64,000 bases of DNA from a candidate division Zixibacteria bacterium SM23_81 (GCA_001304015.1 LJUY01000001.1:62001-126000), one strand, 5' to 3'; numbered from the stretch's first letter, positions 43,561 through 52,821 are shown. Notes: generated from the letters alone by a model not told the origin. Made by a program: numbers and translations.

Positions 43561-44544
43561 ATGGTCAAGAAAAGGATATTGAGCGGTATGCGACCCACGG
43601 GGAAGCTGCATCTGGGTCATTTTGCTGGTGCCCTGGAAAATTGGGTTCGTCTTCAGGGCGAGTACGAGAACTTCCACATGATAGCGAATTGGCATGCTCT
43701 GACGACATCCTTTGAGGATACCGCATCTATTCATGAGAACATCTTGGACATGACCATCGACTGGCTTTGTGCCGGCATCGATCTGGAAAAAAGTTTGATT
43801 TTTGTCCAATCGGATGTCCCAGAGCACGCTGAGTTGCATCTGTTGTTTTCCATGTTAGTCACCAGCGCGCGTCTGGAACGCAATCCTACTTTGAAAGAAG
43901 TTATACGAGACCTCCATCTGGGCGAAAACGTAAGCTATGGACTTCTTGGCTATCCTGTTCTACAGGCCGCCGATATTCTCATTTACAAAGCGGATGCGGT
44001 GCCCGTGGGAGAGGATCAAGCTCCTCATGTGGAGCTGACGCGTGAGATCGCCCGTAGGTTCAACAACCTATATGGTCAGATTTTCCCAGAACCAGTAGCC
44101 CTGTTGACACCATTCAGTCGACTTCCGGGCATCGACGGGAATCGTATGAGCAAATCGGTAGGCAATACTATTCTTCTTGCTGAGAAGCCAGATCACATCA
44201 AGAAAAAAATAATGTCCACCATCACTGACCCTCAGAAAATTCACGTTTCTGACCCGGGTCGGCCGGAGATCTGCACAGTTTTTACATATCACCAGAAATT
44301 CAATCCTGAGGAGACAGAACAGATCGCCCAAGATTGCCGAAGTGGGCGATTAGGTTGTGTGGCTGACAAAAAGCGCCTTGCTGAAAAACTGTCGGAATTC
44401 CTAGAACCCTTTCGAGAAAAGCGGAGCCGTTTAGAGTCCGATATTTCTCGGGTTGAGGAGATCCTTCAGGAGGGAGGTCAAAAGGCACGGGCCATTGCCC
44501 AAGAAACCATGGCCATGGTGCGAGAGGCGATGAGTGTCCGGTAG
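43561..44544 (+). CDS. trpS: Tryptophanyl-tRNA synthetase
   Basis: TrpRS is a class I synthetase that charges tRNA-Trp. The 327-residue protein has the HIGH-like motif KLHLGHF near residue 16, the tryptophan/ATP-binding region YPVLQAADILIYKADAVPVGEDQ (about residues 127-149), and the KMSKS-like loop NRMSKSVGNT near residue 196. Length and order are normal. No T-box or leader peptide is visible upstream, so it may be constitutive. Confidence 0.96.
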   Translation: MVKKRILSGMRPTGKLHLGHFAGALENWVRLQGEYENFHMIANWHALTTSFEDTASIHENILDMTIDWLCAGIDLEKSLIFVQSDVPEHAELHLLFSMLVTSARLERNPTLKEVIRDLHLGENVSYGLLGYPVLQAADILIYKADAVPVGEDQAPHVELTREIARRFNNLYGQIFPEPVALLTPFSRLPGIDGNRMSKSVGNTILLAEKPDHIKKKIMSTITDPQKIHVSDPGRPEICTVFTYHQKFNPEETEQIAQDCRSGRLGCVADKKRLAEKLSEFLEPFREKRSRLESDISRVEEILQEGGQKARAIAQETMAMVREAMSVR

Positions 44545-44563
44545 TGGCTCGGGGAGTATGCCG

Positions 44564-45358
44564 ATGGCTGGCCATAAGACAGCAACCACTGAAGAGATGA
44601 GTTCTGCAACGGGCTATCAAGTAAAAATCCCCATTTTCGAGGGCCCACTGGATCTTCTTTTGTTTCTTATCCAGAAAGATCAGATCGAGATCCAAGACAT
44701 TCCCATCGCACGAATTACAGGGGAGTATCTTGCCTATCTCAGGCTCATGCGTCTCCTCCGTCTGGATGTGGTAGCCGATTTCTTGGTCATGGCCACCACA
44801 CTCATGTACATTAAGTCTCAGATGCTGTTGCCTCATTCGATTCAGGAGGAAGATATCTTCCAGGAGGATCCTCGTCGGGAGTTGGCGGATAAGCTTCTGG
44901 AGTACCGACTTTACAAAATGGCTGCTGAGACTCTTGATGAGAGGGAGCAGGAAGCTGCTCTTTTATTTACCAGGCCCTCCGAGCCTCAGTTAGCCGAGGG
45001 AGAAGAGGAGCAGGATCTCATAGAGGTGAGCCTCTTTGATTTGCTTGCGGCTTTTAAGGACATAGTGGAGAAAGAACCCGAGGGGGTCACTCATGAGATT
45101 TTACTTGAGGAAATCACTGTTAAAGAGCGCTTCGAGTATATATTAGATGCCTTAATACATAAAAAAAGACTTCCTTTTGTAGAGCTCATTCGATCCGATC
45201 CCCGAAAGATGGCCATGGTGGTCACATTTCTGGCCCTTTTGGAGCTAATCCGAGCTCAGCTCGTGTCCGTTAAACAGCAGAGGGCTTTTGGTCAGCTTTG
45301 GGTTTATAGGAAAGCATGTGTAAAAGTTGATCGTCATCCTTTTCGAGATACACGATGA
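44564..45358 (+). CDS. scpA: Segregation and condensation protein ScpA
   Basis: ScpA is the kleisin subunit of the Smc-ScpAB condensin. The protein contains VKIPIFEGPLDLLLFLIQKDQIEIQDIPIARITGEYL (about residues 20-57), the helical linker and a C-terminal winged-helix region. The start is ambiguous: the frame is open from GTG 44534, which overlaps trpS; ATG 44558 and ATG 44564 follow. The last is preferred because GGGGAG lies seven bases upstream, giving 264 residues. The stop overlaps the scpB start codon (ATGA). Confidence 0.93.
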   Translation: MAGHKTATTEEMSSATGYQVKIPIFEGPLDLLLFLIQKDQIEIQDIPIARITGEYLAYLRLMRLLRLDVVADFLVMATTLMYIKSQMLLPHSIQEEDIFQEDPRRELADKLLEYRLYKMAAETLDEREQEAALLFTRPSEPQLAEGEEEQDLIEVSLFDLLAAFKDIVEKEPEGVTHEILLEEITVKERFEYILDALIHKKRLPFVELIRSDPRKMAMVVTFLALLELIRAQLVSVKQQRAFGQLWVYRKACVKVDRHPFRDTR

Positions 45359-46005
45359 GTCAAACCGAGGGTATTGTTGAATCTCTGCTTTTCGCCTCCG
45401 ATCGTCCATTGACTGTGAGAGAATTCAAAACGCTCATGGAGGATGTAGGCACAAAGGACATCGAAGAGGCCATCGAGAGCTTAAAAAGGCAATACGAACA
45501 GGAGCGGCGCAGTTTTCAGATCGTGCAGGTAGCTGGAGGTTATCAGATTTGTACGCGTCCCCAGTACGCCAGATGGATTCGGGGACTTTTCCGCTCCCGA
45601 GCTCGCTCTCGACTTTCAAAGCCCGCCTTGGAGACGCTGGCCATAATCGCATATAAGCAACCGATTCTTCGCGCCGAGATCGAGTCTCTACGAGGAGTAT
45701 GTGTGGATAGCGTATTGCAGACTTTGCTGGAACGTGACCTCATTGCCGTAAAGGGTCGTAAGGCCACAGTGGGAAGACCTTTGCTGTATGGTACAACGGA
45801 CGGGTTTTTACGCTATTTTGGGCTGAACAAGATCACCGACTTACCTGCCGAGAGAGAGCTTCGGTCACTCATTGATGTTTCCAAATCCTCTGAGAGCTTG
45901 GTGACAGAATACGAAGACACGGCTGAACAAATTTTTAGCCCATCACGGCGGAATATCCAGACGTCAGGCGGATCGATCCATCCTGGAGGGGCGGGTTCAA
46001 GTTAA
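45355..46005 (+). CDS. scpB: Segregation and condensation protein ScpB
   Basis: ScpB binds ScpA as a dimer of tandem winged-helix proteins in the Smc complex. The 216-residue protein shows IVESLLFASDRPLTVREFK at the start, RLSKPALETLAIIAYKQPI near residue 84, IESLRGV and LYGTTDGFLRYFGLNKITDLP near residue 143. The family normally ends soon after that segment. The extra C-terminal 40 or so residues are low in complexity and overlap the 5' end of rluB in another frame, so this tail is probably a by-product of the overlap. Confidence 0.94.
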   Translation: MSQTEGIVESLLFASDRPLTVREFKTLMEDVGTKDIEEAIESLKRQYEQERRSFQIVQVAGGYQICTRPQYARWIRGLFRSRARSRLSKPALETLAIIAYKQPILRAEIESLRGVCVDSVLQTLLERDLIAVKGRKATVGRPLLYGTTDGFLRYFGLNKITDLPAERELRSLIDVSKSSESLVTEYEDTAEQIFSPSRRNIQTSGGSIHPGGAGSS

Positions 46006-46630
46006 TGGCCAAGAGGTGAGGGAGCTGGGTTTCCATGTGGATCCTGTAGCGGATGAGGTCTCCCTAGATGGTATAAAAGTCCTCTCCAAGAAAAATCGGC
46101 TCTACCTCTTGCTGAATAAGCCGGCTGGCTATTTGGTTACCTCCTCAGATCCACGGGGAAGACCGACAGTCTATGAGCTTCTGGGAGAGGTGAAAGACAG
46201 GGTTTTTCCTGTGGGGCGTTTGGATCGGGATACAGAAGGGCTTTTGCTTTTCACCAACGACGGAGAATTAGCCCATCGTCTGGCACATCCCAGATATGGG
46301 TTGACCAAGAGATATTGGGCTTTGGTCTCGGGAGCCGTGAATGATCGGAAGATCAAGAAGCTTCTGAAGGGTATCCGGCTTGAGGATGGCATAGCCCGAG
46401 CCACAGACGTGAAAGTTCTGGCATGTGAATCTGGCCATAGCGAAATCTGCTTGGAACTGACCACAGGAAAGAAAAGGCAGGTGAGAAGAATGTGCATGGC
46501 TATTGGTCATCCTGTGGTGAGGCTACGCAGAACGGCCTTCGCTGGTTTAAGTGACGACGGGTTGCCTTGTGGTCAATGGCGGCACCTTTCTTCGGTCGAA
46601 GTTCATAGGTTAAAATCGAGCAAGGGATAA
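45911..46630 (+). CDS. rluB: 23S rRNA pseudouridine synthase, RluB family; non-canonical ACG start proposed
   Basis: The enzyme belongs to the RsuA/RluB family. The catalytic domain has the essential aspartate in GRLDRDTEGLLLFTNDG, and the end of the domain shows GKKRQVRRM. The first ATG/GTG/TTG in frame is GTG 46016, which would cut off the S4 RNA-binding domain. In-frame codons upstream encode an obvious S4 domain (KTRLNKFLAHHGGISRRQ followed by ILEGRVQVNGQEV). The frame is bounded by TGA at 45902-45904. ACG at 45911 is six bases after GGTGA and would give the family-like N-terminus M-KTRLNKFL. It overlaps scpB by 95 bases. CTG at 45923 is a weaker alternative. Confidence 0.85.
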   Translation, partial: TKTRLNKFLAHHGGISRRQADRSILEGRVQVNGQEVRELGFHVDPVADEVSLDGIKVLSKKNRLYLLLNKPAGYLVTSSDPRGRPTVYELLGEVKDRVFPVGRLDRDTEGLLLFTNDGELAHRLAHPRYGLTKRYWALVSGAVNDRKIKKLLKGIRLEDGIARATDVKVLACESGHSEICLELTTGKKRQVRRMCMAIGHPVVRLRRTAFAGLSDDGLPCGQWRHLSSVEVHRLKSSKG

Positions 46631-46688
46631 GGAGGATTTCTCCACCTCATCGTTTGGCCGATTGTTGCCTTTTGTCGGGAAAACCTGG

Positions 46689-47387
46689 ATGAGCCGTTCT
46701 CAGCCAATAGTGGCCATTGATGGTCCAGCCAGTAGCGGTAAGGGAACTATTGGATTACTTTTAGCCGAAGAATTGGGTTGTCCTTTTGTGGACACAGGTG
46801 CCATGTATCGAGCCCTGGCCGTTCACGCTCAAAAATTAGGTGTAAATATGGACGACCAAGTTCGTCTGGAGCGTTTGGCTAGAGAGGGTCAATTTCTTTT
46901 TCAGAAGCAAGTCGACCAGAGCCGCTGGGCCTACCGGGTGTTCATCAACGGCCAGGATGTCACCGAGGAGATTCGAACCCCAGAGATCGATATGGCTTCA
47001 TCACGGATCTCCGCGTATCCCGGGGTACATGCCGCTATGGTGGAAAAGCAGCGGGCCATGGCTCGGGTCAGTGGCGTTGTGATGGAGGGACGAGATATTG
47101 GCACGGTCGTTTTGCCAGATGCCGACATCAAGTTCTATCTCACCGCCTCGGTTCAGGAAAGGGCCAGGCGGCGTCATCTCCAGATGCAAAGCTGGGGTCG
47201 GACGGTTGATAGGCGGCAATTGGAAAAACAGCTTCGTCACAGGGACCGATCCGACAGTCTAAGAGAGGTCGCCCCGTTGTCCCAAGCGGCAGATGCCATC
47301 GTCATCGATACCACCAATCTGCCCATCGAAGAGGTTCTGGAAGAAATTTTGACCCAGCTTCGAGGAACACTTGGCCCGGAGATCTAA
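46689..47387 (+). CDS. cmk: Cytidylate kinase
   Basis: Cmk phosphorylates CMP and dCMP. The 232-residue protein has the P-loop IDGPASSGKGT near residue 10, DTGAMYRALA near residue 37, VMEGRDIGTVVLPDADIKFYLTAS (about residues 134-157) and RDRSDSLREVAPL near residue 183. The ATG is chosen because it gives the canonical N-terminus, although the frame is open from TTG 46662; neither has a strong Shine-Dalgarno site. It begins the widespread cmk-plsC-rpsA gene order, here without ispH. Confidence 0.95.
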   Translation: MSRSQPIVAIDGPASSGKGTIGLLLAEELGCPFVDTGAMYRALAVHAQKLGVNMDDQVRLERLAREGQFLFQKQVDQSRWAYRVFINGQDVTEEIRTPEIDMASSRISAYPGVHAAMVEKQRAMARVSGVVMEGRDIGTVVLPDADIKFYLTASVQERARRRHLQMQSWGRTVDRRQLEKQLRHRDRSDSLREVAPLSQAADAIVIDTTNLPIEEVLEEILTQLRGTLGPEI

Positions 47388-47389
47388 TA

Positions 47390-48019
47390 ATGTGGGCCAT
47401 GAGGTCTCTGTATAAATGGTCTTGGCTGTTCTTGAATCTACTTCTCAAAACTCTTTTCGGATTTCGGGTACAAGGCCAGGAGATGGTACCGACTGATGGG
47501 GCCGTCATCGTGGCCAGCAATCATATCAGCTTGCTAGATCCTCCTGTGGTGGGAGCGGCCATTCCGCGGGAGGCCCACTTTCTAGCCAAGAAGGAACTGT
47601 TTGAAAATCGCCTTTTGTCATGGGTTATCAAGACCTATAATACTGTGCCCGTCAGCAGGGGTAGGCCTGATCGCGCTGCCCTCCGGCGAATCGCGGAACT
47701 GCTCAGGCAGGGCCAGGCCGTTTTGCTTTTTCCCGAAGGCACGAGAGGGCCTGGAGATACATTGCTAAGTGGCAAACTGGGAGTGGGCAAGCTGGCCGTG
47801 GAGGGGCAGGTACCCATTGTACCCGCTTATATCTTCGCCTCCAATAGTCTCCGGCAGACCCTATTTCGGAAGCGAAGATTAACCGTTAGTTTTGGCTCTC
47901 CCATATCCAGAAGCTGGATTGGGACCCTCGGTCGGGATAAGTCAGCTTATCGCCGTGTTGTCCAAGAGGTGATGCAACGGATCGGAGCCTTGCAGCACTC
48001 CCAGGGAACAAAATCATGA
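47390..48019 (+). CDS. plsC: 1-acyl-sn-glycerol-3-phosphate acyltransferase
   Basis: PlsC makes phosphatidic acid in phospholipid synthesis. The 209-residue membrane protein has an N-terminal hydrophobic helix, the catalytic NHISLLD (H-x4-D) motif near residue 43, and FPEGTRG near residue 119. It starts three bases after the cmk stop and precedes rpsA, as in many bacteria. It could act on fatty acyl-ACP or acyl-phosphate; the sequence does not decide this. Confidence 0.93.
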   Translation: MWAMRSLYKWSWLFLNLLLKTLFGFRVQGQEMVPTDGAVIVASNHISLLDPPVVGAAIPREAHFLAKKELFENRLLSWVIKTYNTVPVSRGRPDRAALRRIAELLRQGQAVLLFPEGTRGPGDTLLSGKLGVGKLAVEGQVPIVPAYIFASNSLRQTLFRKRRLTVSFGSPISRSWIGTLGRDKSAYRRVVQEVMQRIGALQHSQGTKS

Positions 48020-48073
48020 TTTTATGCACGGCTCTTCGGAGCCGAATCTCATAAAGAAAGGGGAAAGAGGACG

Positions 48074-50161
48074 ATGACGTTGGCAGAAGAGGTACAACCA
48101 AGCCAATCCTCCTCTGGCGAGGAGGAAAAGAGCAAAAAAGAGAAGAAAGGAGGTGAGCCCAAAGGGGCCAAACCTCGGACGACGAAAGCAAGACGGGCTA
48201 CCGCCCCAAAAGCGGCTGCTAAAAAAGAAAAAGGCTCTCCTGAATCCAAGATAAAAGAGGCCGTCGCCTCTAAACCTAAAAAGCAGGCGGAGATCGAGGT
48301 CGAGGAGAAAACTGCTGTTAAGCTGGTGGTCTACGACGATGAGGAGGGGTATTCCGAGGAGGAATACGCCGAGCTTCTCCAGATGTACGAGGAGACCATG
48401 CGCGACATAGGAGAAGGAGAGATCGTCAAGGGGAAGATCATTCAGGTCACCGAAACAGATATCTTAGTAGATGTGGGATTTAAATCTGAAGGAATCATTC
48501 CCATCACCGAGTTTGGCGAGCCTCTGAACGTCAAAGTGGGCGATGAAATCGAAGTTTATTTGGAGAATATTGAAAATCAGGATGGACAGCTGGTTCTCTC
48601 CAAACAAAAAGCTGACTTCATGAAGGTTTGGGATAAGATCAAGAATGCTTATGACAGTGGGGAGGTGGTTGAGGGGCGCCTTCTGCGACGGATCAAAGGT
48701 GGCATGGTGGTCGACCTTTTCGGGGTGGATGCCTTCCTTCCCGGTTCCCAGGTGGCTCTCAGACCCGTACCAGATCTAGATCAATTGATCGGCGAGGCGT
48801 TTCCCTTTAAGATCATCAAATTGAACAAGATGAGAAGGAACATCGTTGTCTCCCGTCGAGTCGTTTTAGAAGAGGAAAGGGCTAAGGCCAAATCTCAAAT
48901 CATTAAGGAATTAGAGGTGGGGCAAGTTCGCGAGGGCACGGTCAAGAACATCACCGATTTCGGAGCCTTTATCGACTTGGGTGGCATCGATGGACTGCTC
49001 CACATTACCGACATGTCTTGGGGCCGAGTCAGTCATCCTTCGGAGCTGGTGGCCATAAGCGATACTCTGAAGGTCAAAGTCCTCAGTTTCGAGCGGGAGA
49101 GGGAGCGCATCTCCTTGGGTTTGAAGCAGCTTACGCCATATCCGTGGGAAAATGTGGAGGAGAAATATCCTGTTTCGCAAAAGGTTCGTGGTAAAGTGGT
49201 CAGCATTACAGACTACGGGGCCTTCGTCGAATTAGAGAAAGGCATAGAGGGGTTGATCCATATCTCGGAGATGTCCTGGACGCAACACATTCGCCATCCC
49301 TCCAAGGTCGTGGCCATCGGAGATGTGGTAGAAGTGGTGGTCCTCAAGGTGGACAAAGAGGGCGAGAAAATCTCCCTAGGGCTGAAGCAGATTCAACCAG
49401 ATCCCTGGTTGACCCTGGAAGAGCGTCATCCTGTTGGCTCTCACGTGACAGGAAGGGTTAGGAACCTCACCAACTTCGGTGCTTTCGTGGAAATTGAAGA
49501 GGGCATAGATGGCTTAGTGCACATCTCCGATCTCTCCTGGACACGGCGCATTCATCATCCCAGCGAGGTTTTAAAAAAGGGCGACAAGGTGGAAGTGGCC
49601 ATCCTCAACATCGACAAGGAAAACAGACGCGTTTCTCTGGGATACAAACAGCTCATCGAGGACCCCTGGGATCACTTGGCCGAAGTCTATCCAGTGGGTG
49701 CAACCGTTTCGGGGAAGATCTTGAGACTTCTAGATCGGGGTGTCATCGTCGAGCTTCCAGAGGACGTAGAGGGGTTTGTTCCTCTCACTCAGCTAGGTTG
49801 TCCAGATATCCGCAAGCCCGCTGAGGCGTTTTCGATAGGGGAGGAAATACCCCTTAAGGTTATAGAATTCGACCTGAGCAATCGAAAAATTATCCTCAGT
49901 GCCAAAGCCTACTTCGAAGATCACGAAAAGGCTGAGCTGGAGACCTATCTGGCCAAACACCCAGTGAAATCCATTACCGTAGGCGAAGTTGCCGGAGAGG
50001 AGAGCACGGAAAAACCCACCGAGGCACCGTCAGAAAAGGAGAAACCTGCCCAACAGGAGGATAAAGAAACCGCTCGGCAGCAGGATGAAGAGCCGCCTTC
50101 CTCTGAAAAAGAAGAGGACGAGCCACCTGTCTCCGAGAAACCGGAGTCTTCTTCACCTTGA
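48074..50161 (+). CDS. rpsA: 30S ribosomal protein S1 with long N- and C-terminal extensions
   Basis: S1 binds mRNA at the 30S platform. The 695-residue protein has six S1 OB-fold domains, which begin near residues 115, 195, 280, 367, 454 and 540; domains 3-5 share the GAFxxLxxGIDGLxHISDMSW pattern. Before them lies an unusual 110-residue extension, first rich in lysine and alanine (about 18-70) and then acidic (DDEEGYSEEEYAELLQMYEE). The last 55 residues are a disordered glutamate/proline/serine tail. Typical S1 proteins of this type are 550-600 residues, so both tails are additions. A terminator follows the stop. Confidence 0.95.
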   Translation: MTLAEEVQPSQSSSGEEEKSKKEKKGGEPKGAKPRTTKARRATAPKAAAKKEKGSPESKIKEAVASKPKKQAEIEVEEKTAVKLVVYDDEEGYSEEEYAELLQMYEETMRDIGEGEIVKGKIIQVTETDILVDVGFKSEGIIPITEFGEPLNVKVGDEIEVYLENIENQDGQLVLSKQKADFMKVWDKIKNAYDSGEVVEGRLLRRIKGGMVVDLFGVDAFLPGSQVALRPVPDLDQLIGEAFPFKIIKLNKMRRNIVVSRRVVLEEERAKAKSQIIKELEVGQVREGTVKNITDFGAFIDLGGIDGLLHITDMSWGRVSHPSELVAISDTLKVKVLSFERERERISLGLKQLTPYPWENVEEKYPVSQKVRGKVVSITDYGAFVELEKGIEGLIHISEMSWTQHIRHPSKVVAIGDVVEVVVLKVDKEGEKISLGLKQIQPDPWLTLEERHPVGSHVTGRVRNLTNFGAFVEIEEGIDGLVHISDLSWTRRIHHPSEVLKKGDKVEVAILNIDKENRRVSLGYKQLIEDPWDHLAEVYPVGATVSGKILRLLDRGVIVELPEDVEGFVPLTQLGCPDIRKPAEAFSIGEEIPLKVIEFDLSNRKIILSAKAYFEDHEKAELETYLAKHPVKSITVGEVAGEESTEKPTEAPSEKEKPAQQEDKETARQQDEEPPSSEKEEDEPPVSEKPESSSP

Positions 50162-50229
50162 GAGCCTGGGAAGGTTGTAAAACTTTCACCCTCGTATTTG
50201 GATCGGGTTTTTCCCCATCAATTCTGAGC

Positions 50230-50253
50230 AAGCTGGTTCCAAACTGGCTTTTT
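50230..50253 (+). terminator. Rho-independent terminator after rpsA
   Basis: A nine-bp stem with two G-U pairs (AAGCTGGTT, 50230-50238, against AACTGGCTT, 50242-50250), a three-base loop and a T run (50249-50253) lie about 70 bases after the rpsA stop. Confidence 0.6.
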
Positions 50254-50257
50254 CTGC

Positions 50258-50301
50258 GCCCCCGGTTACGTTTTGCAGTGGTCATCGCTGGAGCCGGGGG
50301 C
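50258..50301 (+). repeat. GC-rich inverted repeat upstream of the Na/Pi symporter gene
   Basis: GCCCCCGG (50258-50265) is complementary to CCGGGGGC (50294-50301) across a 28-base loop. It sits between the rpsA terminator and the symporter gene and has a loose T-rich tail, so it may be a second terminator or a leader structure. Confidence 0.5.
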
Positions 50302-50341
50302 TCTTGCTTTGGTTTTAACCTTTTAAGAAAGTGAACTTATA

Positions 50342-51970
50342 GTGGTAAGCGAATCTTTCACAATTCTCTCTTTTATCAGCCTGTTGGGAGGTCTGAGCCT
50401 TTTTTTGTTCGGATTGAGACTGGGCGGTGATCATCTCCAGAGCATAGCCGGAAACCGCCTGCGCTATATTATCAGCCGCTTGATCAGCAATAGGTATAAG
50501 GGCATCGCCGTGGGAGCCTTGTCCACATTTACCCTTCAGAGCAGCAGCGCGACCACGGTTATGTTAGTGAGCTTCGCCAGTGTCGGTCTGATTTCGCTAA
50601 CACAGTCTCTGGGTCTTATTCTGGGGGCAGACATCGGGACAACTTTTACGGTCCAGCTTATCGCGTTTCGAGTTGCCGATTATGCCCTGCTCATGATAAC
50701 CATAGGCTTTCTCCTTACCTTTTTGAAAAAAGAGAGTCGCAGCTATCGCTTGGGTGGAGTCATATTAGCTTTCGGGATGATCTTTTTCGGAATGAAGGTT
50801 ATGTCTGACTCGGTGGCCCCGCTGAAGTTTTATCCACAGGTCACAAAGCTGATGCTGTCAGTAAAAGAGAATCCGCTGGTAGGCATCCTTATAGCCACCG
50901 CATTCACCGCCATCGTACAAAGCAGCGCAGCCACACTGGGTCTGGTTCTCAGCCTCTCATTTCAAGGCCTGATAGATTTAGAAGGCGCTATTCCGCTGAT
51001 CTTAGGAGCTAACGTGGGCACCTGCGCCACAGCTCTGTTGGCCAGCTTGGGATCAAATACGGATGGGAGGAGGGTAGCTTGGGCTCACACTCTTTTCAAA
51101 GTCGTTGGCGTGATCCTTTTATATCCTTTTATAAACGGAGTTGCTGATCTCATTGCCCGGACATCGGAGAACGTGTCACGGCAGATTGCCAACATGCATA
51201 CCTTCTTCAATGTGGGAATGGCCATCCTGTTTGTGCCCTTCATCCGGCCTTATCGGGACTTTATCGTCAAGCTTTGGCCACAAAGAGAGCTTCCGCCCCA
51301 GGAATTCGCTCCAAAATATTTAGATAACAAGCTATTAAATGCCCCCAATCTGGCTCTCGGACAGGCCACTCGGGAAATTCTGCGCATGGCTGATATTGTC
51401 TTCAGCATGGTAAAAGAAACCATGACCGTCTTCAAAGACAACGATGAGCAATTGCGCCGTCACTTGGTTAGAGAAGATGATAAAGTAGACCTCCTGGAGG
51501 AATCGATCACTCCGTATTTAACCAAACTCTCCCAAAAGGAGCTGAGTACAGAACAGGGGGAGAGAGAAATTGCTCTGGTGTTTATCACCAGCGAGCTGGA
51601 ACAGATCGGGGATCTGATCAGCAAGAATCTCATGGTATATGCCGAGAAAAAGATCGCCCAGCCTTTCTACTTCTCCGATGAAGGCTTCCAAGAAATCACG
51701 CAGTTTCACTCTGAGGTGGCGGCCACCCTACAGATGGCCATCGATGCCTTTGCGGCCTGGAACAAAAAGCTGGCCCGGGAGGTCATAGAAAGACGCAAAA
51801 TGCTATCCCTGAAGCAAAACAGGCTCCATCGAGCGCACATCAATCGTCTTCACCAGGGTTTAAAAGAATCTCTGGATACCAGCACCATCCATATGGACCT
51901 CATCGGTGATCTGAACCGGATCAATCTGCATGCCTCAAAAATCGCCTACGCCATTTTGGGAAAGGTTTAA
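50342..51970 (+). CDS. Na/Pi-cotransporter family protein with PhoU-like domain
   Basis: The 542-residue protein has two inverted membrane halves (about residues 1-320) with the family motifs LQSSSATTVMLVSF near residue 63 and VQSSAATLGLVLSL near residue 195, each preceding a GADIGTT/GANVGTC segment. The C-terminal 200 residues are a predicted cytoplasmic helical PhoU-like domain. Members take up phosphate with sodium. The start is GTG at 50342; no strong Shine-Dalgarno sequence is seen. A Usp gene follows after 14 bases. Confidence 0.92.
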   Translation: MVSESFTILSFISLLGGLSLFLFGLRLGGDHLQSIAGNRLRYIISRLISNRYKGIAVGALSTFTLQSSSATTVMLVSFASVGLISLTQSLGLILGADIGTTFTVQLIAFRVADYALLMITIGFLLTFLKKESRSYRLGGVILAFGMIFFGMKVMSDSVAPLKFYPQVTKLMLSVKENPLVGILIATAFTAIVQSSAATLGLVLSLSFQGLIDLEGAIPLILGANVGTCATALLASLGSNTDGRRVAWAHTLFKVVGVILLYPFINGVADLIARTSENVSRQIANMHTFFNVGMAILFVPFIRPYRDFIVKLWPQRELPPQEFAPKYLDNKLLNAPNLALGQATREILRMADIVFSMVKETMTVFKDNDEQLRRHLVREDDKVDLLEESITPYLTKLSQKELSTEQGEREIALVFITSELEQIGDLISKNLMVYAEKKIAQPFYFSDEGFQEITQFHSEVAATLQMAIDAFAAWNKKLAREVIERRKMLSLKQNRLHRAHINRLHQGLKESLDTSTIHMDLIGDLNRINLHASKIAYAILGKV

Positions 51971-51984
51971 CTGGAACAAAGGCC

Positions 51985-52821
51985 ATGATCAAAAGCGTTC
52001 TGGCCACAGTTGATGGGTCCGCATATAGCGACGCCGTGGTCCGCCAGAGCATCCAACTGGCCAAGAAGTATAGTGCCCTATTGCGTTTTCTAACCATTGT
52101 TGACGTGCGCATTTTCGAGTGGGCCCTTTATATCGGGGCCGATGGTTTCATGCCCATGCTCTCGGCCTCCACCTATCAGAAGCAAACCCAGAGATTTTTA
52201 GAGGAAAAGGCCGCAGAAGTTCTTAAAAAATGTGCCCAAAAGGCTCATGCTGCTGAGGTGGACTTCGTGACGACACAAATTGCTGGCTCCCCGGTAGAGG
52301 TCATCTGTGAACAGGCTCGCATGGTGGATCTGATCGTCATGGGGCGACGTGGAGAATACGCCCGATGGGAGGGAAAGCTGATGGGGGCAACCTTGGATGG
52401 CGCCGTGCGCGAGACCAATAAACCAATTTTGGTTTTGCCCAAGGAATATCGAGCCATTCGGAGAATGCTCTTGGCGTATGATCGCAGCCCCCAGGCCAAT
52501 CATGCCCTCCAGATGGCCGCTGACTTTGCCTTACATCTGAAATGTCCGCTTTTCGTGCTGGCCGTGGATGACGATGCCGCATCGGGCCGGATTACCGTCG
52601 AGGAGGCCATGGAATATTTGCGGCCTTTTGGGCTGAAAGCGAATTCCCAGGTGAGCAAAGGGTCAGCAAGCGAAATGATACTTCGAGCCAGCGGAAGGGA
52701 GAATGTGGATCTGGTCATTATGGGAGCTCATGGACACACCAGGTTAAGAGAAGCCCTGCTGGGCAGCACCACCGAAGAGGTTCTCAGGGAGATAGATCTT
52801 CCCCTTTTGCTGGTCAGGTAG
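51985..52821 (+). CDS. Universal stress protein with two tandem Usp domains
   Basis: The 278-residue cytoplasmic protein has two UspA domains (about residues 1-150 and 155-278). The first has IKSVLATVDGSAYSD and LIVMGRRGEYARWEGKLMGA; the second has MLLAYDRSPQANHALQMAAD and LVIMGAHGHTRLREALLGSTTEEVL. The GxxGHxR-x9-GSTxE nucleotide-binding pattern is better preserved in the second domain. Usp proteins help cells survive starvation or stress. It is next to a phosphate symporter, which may indicate joint control. Confidence 0.9.
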   Translation: MIKSVLATVDGSAYSDAVVRQSIQLAKKYSALLRFLTIVDVRIFEWALYIGADGFMPMLSASTYQKQTQRFLEEKAAEVLKKCAQKAHAAEVDFVTTQIAGSPVEVICEQARMVDLIVMGRRGEYARWEGKLMGATLDGAVRETNKPILVLPKEYRAIRRMLLAYDRSPQANHALQMAADFALHLKCPLFVLAVDDDAASGRITVEEAMEYLRPFGLKANSQVSKGSASEMILRASGRENVDLVIMGAHGHTRLREALLGSTTEEVLREIDLPLLLVR

